Source: Gammaproteobacteria bacterium
Lineage (GTDB): Bacteria > Pseudomonadota > Gammaproteobacteria > Pseudomonadales > UBA5518
Direction: 5' to 3'
Length of the DNA stretch: 64,000 bases
NCBI GenBank assembly: GCA_016718385.1
Contig: JADKDK010000001.1
Location: forward strand, 744,001-808,000
Positions 7,940 through 15,084 of this stretch are shown here, piece after piece. Each line of letters starts with the position of its first letter. Positions within the stretch are counted from its first letter, which is position 1. Under the pieces are notes generated by a model. The model had not been told where the DNA came from. It ran no database searches and was given only the letters and a program-made list of their open reading frames with translations. The position numbers and the translations under genes were made by a program.

Positions 7940-9595
7940 TCATCCTCCCCCGGCGAGCAAATGGCCGCGTCCGCGGCTGACGAAGAGGCGGCGCAGCTCC
8001 TCGGCGTCCGCGGCGCTCAGGCGCCGGTAGGGGCCTGCGCGGACCGGCTGCCACCAGACGGCATCGGCACAATTCCAGGCCGCCCGCTGGAGCTCTCTCT
8101 TCAGCACCTTGTTGGTCTGCGTGGTGGGAAGATGCTCGCTGATCCTGACGAAGCAGGGCATCCACTTGCCGCCGAAGTCCTGCTGGCTCTGCAGGAACGC
8201 CTTGAATTCCGCCATGTCGAGCGGGTCGCCGGGGGTGAGTTCCAGCGCCGCCATCACCCGGTCGCCCACGAGGGGGTCGGGAACGCCGTATACCGCCGCT
8301 ACGGCGATCCGCGGGTGGCGCGCCAGCACCTGTTCGATCTGGATCGCGGACAGGTTTTCACCATCCACGCGCAGCCACTCGCTGTCGCGGCCGGCGAAAT
8401 AGAAAAAGCCCCCGGCATCGCGATAGCCCAGGTCGCCGCTCCAGTAGGCGCCGTTGCGGATGCGTTGCTCGCGGGCGAGCGGGTTGTCCCAGTAGCCTTC
8501 GAAGAGCGCTTCGCCCTCGAGATGGACCAGCTCGCCGATGGCCGCGTTGCCGTTCTGCAGCCTGCCATGAGCGTCGAAGACGGCTCGGGGGCATTCCTCG
8601 CCGGTCTCCGGGTTCATCACCCGGATCTGTTCCGATACGGCCCGTCCGATGGACCCCGGTGGCGTATCGCCGTCGCGCAGGATGGTGATGCAGCCTTCGG
8701 ACGAGCCGTAGCTGTCGATCGCCGTGCAGCCGAAGCGACGGGTGAAACTGGCGATATCGACATCCGTGGCTTCGCTGCCGAACACCACGCGCAGGGAATT
8801 GTCCGTGTCGTCGGGCCTTTCCCCGGTAGCGAGGATGTAGGCCAGGGCCTTGCCCACGTAGCAGGCGCAGGTGGCGCCGTAGTTGCGGATATCGGGCAGG
8901 AAGCCCGACGCCGAAAACCCGCGGCGCAGGGCCACCGCACCGCCCGCCGCCAGCGGCGCCAGCAGGCCCATGAGCAGTCCCGTGGAGTGGAACAGCGGCA
9001 TCGGCACGTAGGATACGTCCCGCTCGTTCATCTGCTGGCCCTGCACCAGCATCAGGGTGTTGCGCATCACCCGGGCGTTCGAGTACAGCACCGCCTTGGG
9101 CGTGCCGCTGGTGCCCGAGGTGAAGATCAGGCAGAAAATGTCCCGGGGCGAGACACCCTTCGCGGGCAGCGGCAGATCGCGGTGACTGGAGAGGGTCGCC
9201 AGATGGTCCGCATCATCGACCACCTGCAGCCCGCTACCGAGGGCGGCGACCGTAGCGTGCGGCACCTGTTCCCGGTAGCGGGCTTCGGTCAACAGGAACT
9301 GACACGCGGTATGGGTGATGTCGCGGGCCAGGTCGGCGCCCTTGCGGGTCGAGTTGAGGGCGACGAAGCTCGCGCCGGCCAGGGCGCAGGCGCCGACCCA
9401 GAAGACATATTCCGGGATGTTGTCCAGCAGCAGTCCGACATGAAAGGGGCTCGGTGCCCGCCGGGCGATCAGGTAATGGGCACGGGTCGCGCATTCCGCC
9501 ACCAGTGCGGCCCCGCTCCAGCTGCGGTGTTCGAAATGCAGGGCGGGCCGGCAGTCCGCGCCGCGGGCGAGGAAAATGTCCGCGACCGTTTCCAT
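7940..9595 (-). CDS. AMP-forming acyl-CoA synthetase
   Basis: A 551-residue adenylate-forming ligase that activates a carboxylic acid with ATP and CoA. Seen in order: the P-loop-like core LIFTSGTSGTPKAVLYSNAR (about 150-170), the YGSSEGCITI A5 motif (about 295), YWSGDLGYRD (A7), the hinge GRDSEWLRVDGEN (A8), and the C-terminal lysine region TQTNKVLKREL (A10). These are all of the motifs needed for activity. FadD17/FadD19-like ligases accompany steroid side-chain operons and the context suggests such a bulky acid substrate, but specificity is not readable from the motifs. The stop overlaps the start region of the dehydrogenase downstream; the MaoC gene lies 15 bases upstream. Confidence 0.9.
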   Translation of the reverse strand: METVADIFLARGADCRPALHFEHRSWSGAALVAECATRAHYLIARRAPSPFHVGLLLDNIPEYVFWVGACALAGASFVALNSTRKGADLARDITHTACQFLLTEARYREQVPHATVAALGSGLQVVDDADHLATLSSHRDLPLPAKGVSPRDIFCLIFTSGTSGTPKAVLYSNARVMRNTLMLVQGQQMNERDVSYVPMPLFHSTGLLMGLLAPLAAGGAVALRRGFSASGFLPDIRNYGATCACYVGKALAYILATGERPDDTDNSLRVVFGSEATDVDIASFTRRFGCTAIDSYGSSEGCITILRDGDTPPGSIGRAVSEQIRVMNPETGEECPRAVFDAHGRLQNGNAAIGELVHLEGEALFEGYWDNPLAREQRIRNGAYWSGDLGYRDAGGFFYFAGRDSEWLRVDGENLSAIQIEQVLARHPRIAVAAVYGVPDPLVGDRVMAALELTPGDPLDMAEFKAFLQSQQDFGGKWMPCFVRISEHLPTTQTNKVLKRELQRAAWNCADAVWWQPVRAGPYRRLSAADAEELRRLFVSRGRGHLLAGGG

Positions 9596-9610
9596 GAGCT
9601 TCGCCTCCGT

Positions 9611-10054
9611 TCATGCGTCCGCGCGCGAGGGCAGCAGTACCGTCGCGCTGGCCGGCACCAGCAGCTCGCCGGTGGCGTTCTCCTCCCACAGCTCCAGGTC
9701 CACGGCGGGACGATCGTCCACCCGGTACTTGCGGCTCACCCTGCCGCGCAGGGTCAGGGGCTGGTCGGGCAGCGCCATGCCGCGATTGGAATAGGAGAAT
9801 TTCTTCAGGAACCCACCGGGTCCCATCCAGTCGGTGAGATAGGCGCAGAGCTGGGCGCCCTGGAGCGGGCCCTGGACGAGGACGGCCGGCAGCCCTTCGC
9901 TGTGCGCGAATTTCTCGTCGTAGTGGATGCGATGCGGATTACGGGTGACGGCGCTGTAGAGGAACATCTGGGTCGTGGTGACGGTCCTGGTCGCGGGCGG
10001 CAACTCCATGCCCTCGCTGACGTCCTCGTAGTAGCGGGCTTGCGGTGCATTCAT
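9611..10054 (-). CDS. MaoC-like hot-dog hydratase subunit (ChsH1-like)
   Basis: A 147-residue single hot-dog-fold protein. The MaoC-type hydratase pattern is clear: YYEDVSEGMELPPATRTVTTTQMFLYSAVTRNPHRIHYDEKFA, with the D/N-x5-H type hydratase element appearing as RNPHRIHYD, followed by VQGPLQGAQLCAYLTDWMG. Good RBS (GGAG, 8 bases before ATG 10054). Its upstream neighbour is a DUF35-MaoC fusion. In actinobacterial steroid degraders ChsH1 (single MaoC) pairs with ChsH2 (MaoC plus DUF35) to hydrate the enoyl-CoA made by ChsE1-ChsE2. The same pairing is inferred here. Alternative: a generic enoyl-CoA hydratase 2. Confidence 0.85.
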   Translation of the reverse strand: MNAPQARYYEDVSEGMELPPATRTVTTTQMFLYSAVTRNPHRIHYDEKFAHSEGLPAVLVQGPLQGAQLCAYLTDWMGPGGFLKKFSYSNRGMALPDQPLTLRGRVSRKYRVDDRPAVDLELWEENATGELLVPASATVLLPSRADA

Positions 10055-10074
10055 TGTTCGTCTCCGCGCGAGCG

Positions 10075-11009
10075 CTAGCGGTTGATGATGGTGTTGATGT
10101 CCACGGCCACCGTCTCGCCGTGCTGGTTGGTGTAGGTGGCCTCGATCACGACGAAGACCGAACTGCCGCTGCCGCCGCTGCGCGCATAGATGTCGAGGAT
10201 CCTGCGCTGACGGGTGAGCACGTCGCCCGGCCGGATTTCCCGGAAGTACTCCACCTGGTAGCCGCCGAAGAGCTTGCGTCTGGTCGCGAGCGGCGGGTAG
10301 GGCAGGCCGTCGTTCTGCCGGGGCGTGCCGTCCGCGGGCAGGTCGCCCATCGGTACTTCCCAGTCGAAGGGGATGGAGAGGAACATCGGCGGCGCGACGA
10401 TGCCTCCGGGCGCGGATGCGGCGTCCAGGTAGCGGGGTTCAGATCGTCCGTGGCATAGCAGAAGCGCCGGATTTCCTCGGCGGCGACGGGGTAGCCACGG
10501 ATCTGTTCGCTGAGCTTGCCGATGTAGCCCAGTACTTCCGGCGTCAGCGCTGCGCTGCCCGTCGATCCGTGCTCCGCTGCCGGCGCCGCGGCGCCCTGCA
10601 GGGCCGGATCGGCCGGCTGGAAGCGCAGCAGGGTGACCCCTTCCTTCTCGTGGCGCTCGAAGACCGGCGCCAGTGCCATGCCGATCCTGATCCTGTCCTC
10701 GGGCACGTTGACCAGGGTGCTGGTGAGCCGGGGCCCCTCGTCGAGCTCGATCACCGCCAGGTACTGGGGCACCTCGTCGGCAAAGAGCGGATGCGTGGCG
10801 CGGCGCGAGATCGTGTAGGTGTAGAGCGTTGCGCGACCGGAAACCTGCTGCCATTCGAGATCGCAGGACAGGCAGCGGGGACAGCTGATGCGCGGATAGT
10901 GGAACAGGCTGTCGCACTGGCGGCAGTGCTTCAGCAGGATCTTGCGCTCGGCCAGACCGTTCCAGAAGGGCCGGCTGTCGGGGGTCGGGACGGGGAAGGG
11001 TTTGTTCAT
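10075..11009 (-). CDS. DUF35 OB-fold/zinc-ribbon plus MaoC-type fusion (ChsH2-like), with one frameshift
   Basis: Joined across a one-base deletion the protein is about 311 residues. Residues 1-130 are a DUF35 unit: a zinc ribbon HCRQCDSLFHYPRISCPRCLS and then the OB-fold YTYTISRRATHP...VPQYLAVIELDEGPRL. After a short Ala-rich linker, residues from about 155 are a MaoC-N hot-dog domain (EVLGYIGKLSEQIRGYPVAAEEIRRFCYATDDLNP, then RYLDAASAPGGIVAPPMFL... to VDINTIINR). The frame breaks at the G4 tract 10434-10437 (CCCC on the coding strand), where one more C restores it. Domain order is DUF35 first, opposite to the ChsH2 I know from mycobacteria (MaoC first, DUF35 last). DUF35 domains dock thiolase-fold partners, and the next gene upstream, one base away, is such a protein. 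Confidence 0.82.
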
Positions 11010-11010
11010 G

Positions 11011-12204
11011 TCATGCGCCCTCCAGAATCAGCACGACCTGTTCGCTCATGATGCCGCCGTTGCCGGTGACGAAGGCGCGATTGCAATTCTTCACCTGGTT
11101 GCCGCCGGCGCGGCCCATGATCTGCCGGGTGCCGTCGATGACGTGGTGCATGCCCCCGGCCATGCCGGTCTGGCCAAAGGAGAGTTGTCCGCCATGGGGG
11201 TTGCAGGGGAAGTCGCCCCGGTAGCTGAGGTCATGGGACAGGATGAATTTTGCGCCCTCGCCGCGGGGGCAGAAGCCCGCGTCCTCCAGGGTCATCAGTA
11301 CGGTGATGGTGTAGCAGTCGTAGATCGACGCCATGTCGATAGCGGCATGGGAGATGCCGGCCATGGCGAAGGCCCGGGCCGCGGCGGCGGCGATCGGCGT
11401 GCGCAGCAGGTCGGCCGAATAGGTCGGCGTCTTGAAGGCCAGCCGCTCGCCGAAGCCGGTGATGCGCACCGGGCGGTGCCGGGCGCGGGCCGCCCGTTCC
11501 TTGCCGGTCACGACCACCGCCGCCCCGCCGGCCACCGGCATGACGATCTCCAGCAGATGGATCGGGTCGGCGATCATCGGGCTGTTCAGCACATCGTCGA
11601 TGCTGATCGGCTGGCCGAAGAAGATCGCATCCGGGTTGGCGCAGGCGCTGGCGCGCTGGTCAGCGGCGATCTTGGCCAGGGCGCGCGGATCGTAGCCGTA
11701 GCGCGAGGCGTAGAGATTCGCGATCTGGGCGTAGCCGCAGTTCTGCGCCAGATTGCCGTAGGGGATGTCGAACTGCGCCTGGGGCGAGCCGTACTCGTTG
11801 CTCGAGGCGCCGAAGGGGAAGGGATGGGGCCCGGGCTCCGGCGGCATCGGCACGGGTCCGGCCGGGAAGGCGCAGAGCACCACTTCGGCGATGCCCAGTT
11901 CGATCGCCGCGGCGGCCCGCCACACCGCACCGGCCGCACTGGCGCCGCCGAGATCGACGTGCTCCGCGAGATTGAGCTCCAGACCGAGGTATTCTGCCAG
12001 GGTCGCCGGCGCGAACATCGCGGACTCGGCGATGGCCGAGGTGACCAATCCGTCCACCTCGTGCTTCTCGATGCCGGCGTCCTCCAGCGCCAGCCGGGCC
12101 AGCCGCGCCCATTGTTCGATGCAGAAAAGGGGGTCGCCCCGGGGCTTTTTTTCAGGTTTCAGCTCGACGTAGCCGGCAATCGCGGCGTCTCCTCGCAGTC
12201 CCAT
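11011..12204 (-). CDS. Thiolase-fold protein, Ltp2-like (candidate acyl-CoA aldolase)
   Basis: A 397-residue member of the SCP-x/non-decarboxylating thiolase family. Seen: VDGLVTSAIAESAMFAPATLAEYLG, the nucleophile-loop position HVDLGGASAAGAV, SIYDCYTITVLMTLEDAGFC, and the C-terminal NPHGGQLSFGQTGMAGG with its HGG motif. In true thiolases the nucleophile loop carries a Cys (CASG-like); here it is Gly-Gly-Ala-Ser, so the thiolytic Cys is absent. Loss of this Cys is a hallmark of Ltp2-type aldolases, which remove propionyl-CoA from a tertiary beta-hydroxyacyl-CoA together with the DUF35 domain of ChsH2. That partner is encoded next door. RBS GGAGGAG precedes the ATG. First gene of the compact part of the array. 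Confidence 0.85.
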   Translation of the reverse strand: MGLRGDAAIAGYVELKPEKKPRGDPLFCIEQWARLARLALEDAGIEKHEVDGLVTSAIAESAMFAPATLAEYLGLELNLAEHVDLGGASAAGAVWRAAAAIELGIAEVVLCAFPAGPVPMPPEPGPHPFPFGASSNEYGSPQAQFDIPYGNLAQNCGYAQIANLYASRYGYDPRALAKIAADQRASACANPDAIFFGQPISIDDVLNSPMIADPIHLLEIVMPVAGGAAVVVTGKERAARARHRPVRITGFGERLAFKTPTYSADLLRTPIAAAAARAFAMAGISHAAIDMASIYDCYTITVLMTLEDAGFCPRGEGAKFILSHDLSYRGDFPCNPHGGQLSFGQTGMAGGMHHVIDGTRQIMGRAGGNQVKNCNRAFVTGNGGIMSEQVVLILEGA

Positions 12205-12274
12205 CGCGCGGCTCCTCCCTGCTCTTGCTCTCGGGGAGGATGATGCGGTCCATGCAGCAGGAGGAACAGAACAC

Positions 12275-12292
12275 GACCGGCCAATACCGGTC
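12275..12292. promoter_or_regulatory. Inverted repeat, candidate operator of the catabolic operon
   Basis: GACCGG-CCAATA-CCGGTC forms a perfect 6-bp inverted repeat with a 6-base spacer, in the 144-base gap upstream of the thiolase-fold gene (71 bases from its ATG). The size and symmetry suit a TetR- or AraC-type binding site or a small hairpin. No regulator is proven. Confidence 0.35.
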
Positions 12293-12348
12293 AGATCAGG
12301 CCAGCAAGCGGGCGGGGAAGCGCTCCCCCGGCGCCCGGAGCTCCGCGC

Positions 12349-14454
12349 TCAGAGCGCGAGAGCCGCCGCGCGGCCGCTGTCGATGGCGCCCTGGATGTAG
12401 CCGATCTCGTGGCAGTCGCCGATGGTGCTGGCCGCGATGCCGCGCGCGCGCAGCGCATCGGCGAGCGAGGTGTCGGGCTGCGTGCCCAGCGCGATGATCA
12501 CGGTGTCCGCCGCGATACGCTCGCTGCCGTCCTTGGTGGCGCAATCGAGCCCGTTCGCGTCGATGGCCGTGACCGAGGTGCCGCGCAGCAGCCGCGCCCC
12601 GTGCTCCGTCAGCGTGTGCAGCACGCGCCAGCGCCGCACCAGGGCGAGTTCCGCGCCGAGGTCCCGACCCGGTTCGATCACGGTGAGCTCGCGGCCGCGC
12701 TCGCAGAGCAGTTCCGCGACCTCCAGCCCCACCAGCCCGCCGCCGATGATCGCCACCCGCTTGCCGATCGGCATGTAGATGCGGCTCAGCGCGCGCATCC
12801 AGTCGAGATTGCGCGTGATGCCGGCGAGCTGCGCGGCACCGACGGCCGCGCGCTGCAACAGGCCGAGCTTGCGCATGGCCTCCGCGTTGCCCCCGAGCAG
12901 CAGTCCGCGCAGCTCCTCGCCGTCGAGCACGTGCTTCAGATCGCGTCCCGGAATGGGCGGGGCGATGCGCCGGGCGCCGGTGGCGACGAGCACCGCCTCG
13001 GGCTGCATCGCGGCCACGGAATCCGCGCTGGCCGTGGTCCGCGCGCAGACGATGACCGGCAGGCGGGCCACGGCGTCCTCGAGGTGGCGCACCAGGCGCC
13101 CATTCGGCTCGTAGGCGAGCGCGGCGATGCGCGCGGTGCCCCCGAGCACGGGTTCGCGCTCGATCAGCGTCACCTCGTGGCCGCGCAACGCCGCGACGCG
13201 CGCCGCCTCGAGCCCCGCGGGTCCGCCGCCGACCACGACCACGCGCTTGCGCCGCTCGGCGGGTCCGATCAGGGCGTCCTGCGTCTCACGCCCGGTGGAC
13301 GGGTTCACCGCGCAACAGATATGGCGGTTCAGGAAGATCTGGGTCACGCAGACATAGCAGTAGATGCAGGGTCGGATGGCGAGCGGGTCGTTGGCCGCGA
13401 GCTTGTTCGGCAGTTCCGGGTCGGCGAGCAGCTTGCGTCCCATCGCGACCATGTCGAAGCGCCCCGCCGCGATGCCCCGTTCCGCGGCCTCGGCTTCGAT
13501 GCGCCCGACCGCGATGACGGGCACGTCGACGGCGCGGCGGATCGTTTCGGCGAAGCCGAGGAAGGCGTCCGGCGCGTGCGGGATCGGTGCCTCGGTGAAC
13601 GCGATGCCGCTGGTGGGATTGCCGTAGGCGCTGACATCGATGGCGTCGCAGCCGGCTTCTACCGCCAGTCGCGCGGTGATCACGGCGTCCTGCGGCGTGA
13701 TGCCGTCGCTCACGCGGAATTCGTTGGCATCGAGGCGGCAGAGGATCGGAAAGTCCGGCCCCACCGTGGCGCGCACGGCGCGCAGCACCTCGACCAGCAG
13801 CCGCGCGCGCCGCTCGGCGCTGCCGCCGTAGGCGTCGTCGCGCTGGTTGTAGTGCGGCGACAGGAATGACGACAGCACATAGCCGTGGCCGGCGTGGATC
13901 TCCACGCAGTCGAAGCCGGCGCGCACCGCGAGCGCGGCCGCCGCCGCGAACTGCCCGACCAGCCAGTCGATGTCCTGCTGCGTCATCACCTGGTACACCG
14001 GCTGCGAGGCGCCGCCGACGAACGAGGCGATCTCGGCGCGGGTGAGGGCCTCGAACATGTCGCTCTTGTCGAAGTGCGGCACCGATGGCACCAGCAGCGG
14101 GCGGCCCTGCACGCGGTCCTCGGTCGCGACCTTGCCGCAGTGGTTCAGCTGCACGCCGGCCATCGCGCCGTGGCGATGCATGCGCTCGGTGAACGCCTGC
14201 AGGCCGGGCAGGTGCGCCTCATTGGAGATGCCCACCATGCGCGGCATGCTGGCGCCCGCGGGCCACGAGACCGAGGTGGTCTCCAGCATGACCAGCCCCG
14301 TGCCGCCGCGCGCACGCGCTTCGTAGTAGGCGATCAGCGGCTCGCCGCAGCATCCGTCGGGCTCGCACAGCTCGGTCCCCATCGCGGCCAGCATGATGCG
14401 GTTGCGCACGCGCATGTTCCCTATGCGCAGTTCCGATGTGAGGCGTGGGTACAT
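12349..14454 (-). CDS. FadH-like NADH:flavin oxidoreductase (2,4-dienoyl-CoA reductase family)
   Basis: A 701-residue three-domain flavoenzyme. An Old-Yellow-Enzyme TIM barrel binds FMN (residues 1-340; LAAMGTELCEPDG, QLNHCGKVA, FDCVEIHAGHGYVLSSFLSP, YGGSAERRARLL). A 4Fe-4S cysteine cluster follows (CIYCYVCVTQIFLNRHICC). Then come two Rossmann folds for FAD and NAD(P)H (RVVVVGGGPAGLEAARVAA; RVAIIGGGLVGLEVAELL). The family reduces dienoyl- or enone-type substrates. The cysteine spacing C-x2-C-x2-C is one residue shorter than the C-x2-C-x3-C that I know from FadH. The start at ATG 14454 has GGGAG seven bases upstream. The lipocalin-like gene ends 17 bases upstream, so the two are co-transcribed. 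Substrate unknown. Confidence 0.88.
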   Translation of the reverse strand: MYPRLTSELRIGNMRVRNRIMLAAMGTELCEPDGCCGEPLIAYYEARARGGTGLVMLETTSVSWPAGASMPRMVGISNEAHLPGLQAFTERMHRHGAMAGVQLNHCGKVATEDRVQGRPLLVPSVPHFDKSDMFEALTRAEIASFVGGASQPVYQVMTQQDIDWLVGQFAAAAALAVRAGFDCVEIHAGHGYVLSSFLSPHYNQRDDAYGGSAERRARLLVEVLRAVRATVGPDFPILCRLDANEFRVSDGITPQDAVITARLAVEAGCDAIDVSAYGNPTSGIAFTEAPIPHAPDAFLGFAETIRRAVDVPVIAVGRIEAEAAERGIAAGRFDMVAMGRKLLADPELPNKLAANDPLAIRPCIYCYVCVTQIFLNRHICCAVNPSTGRETQDALIGPAERRKRVVVVGGGPAGLEAARVAALRGHEVTLIEREPVLGGTARIAALAYEPNGRLVRHLEDAVARLPVIVCARTTASADSVAAMQPEAVLVATGARRIAPPIPGRDLKHVLDGEELRGLLLGGNAEAMRKLGLLQRAAVGAAQLAGITRNLDWMRALSRIYMPIGKRVAIIGGGLVGLEVAELLCERGRELTVIEPGRDLGAELALVRRWRVLHTLTEHGARLLRGTSVTAIDANGLDCATKDGSERIAADTVIIALGTQPDTSLADALRARGIAASTIGDCHEIGYIQGAIDSGRAAALAL

Positions 14455-14471
14455 GGGGTAACTCCCGGATT

Positions 14472-14921
14472 TCAGGCGCCGGCGCGCCGCCAGCACAGCC
14501 GATGTTCGCGCGTCACGGTGGTGCCGGGCAACAGGTCCTCGGCCGAGAGCACCAGGGAATCGCCGTCCAGCGTGGCCTTGCGCACCTGCGTGCTGCCCGG
14601 GAAGTCCGGGTTCAGCGAGTCGCTGACCTCGTGCAGCACGCAGCCATCGCGGGTGCGGTAGCGCCCCTGATAGTGGAAATAGCTGTCGAAGGCGTCGCAC
14701 TTGCACCCGGCGGGCACGTGGCGGGTGCTGGGGCTGTCGAAACGCGGTCGCGCCGCGCGCGCGATCCCCGCGGACATGAAGCCCTGCGGCGTGTACAGCA
14801 GCAGCCCCGTGGCGTGTTCGCCGAAGGGCAGGCTGGGCGCGCGACCGTCCGAGTAGCGGATCTCCCAGCGCTCGAGTTCCCAGGCCCCGGGCAGGACGCC
14901 GGCAAGAGTTTCGTCGTCCAT
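14472..14921 (-). CDS. Lipocalin-like domain protein
   Basis: A 149-residue protein matching the small 'lipocalin-like' family (PF13924 type). Features are LPGAWELERWEIRYSDGR at the start, the family motif LLLYTPQGFMSAGIARAARP, then FDSYFHYQGRYRTRDG and a C-terminal beta-rich segment. No signal peptide, so cytoplasmic. Members are often encoded beside flavin reductases or aromatic and steroid catabolic genes and may bind a hydrophobic metabolite; no activity is established. First gene of the leftward group (then fadH-like), divergent from the coiled-coil protein gene across 163 bases. Confidence 0.75.
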   Translation of the reverse strand: MDDETLAGVLPGAWELERWEIRYSDGRAPSLPFGEHATGLLLYTPQGFMSAGIARAARPRFDSPSTRHVPAGCKCDAFDSYFHYQGRYRTRDGCVLHEVSDSLNPDFPGSTQVRKATLDGDSLVLSAEDLLPGTTVTREHRLCWRRAGA

Positions 14922-15084
14922 TGGTCTACGCTTCCTGAGGCGGCATGTGCCACGACCCTAGCAGGGGCTGCCGCGGGCGGCAACCGGCGGTCGGCAACGC
15001 CGGCCCCGCGGGCGGCTGTTAACATGTGTGCGATCCAGCGCGCGCGGGGTTCCCGCCCGCGGCGGCGACGATATGGGAGTCCGG

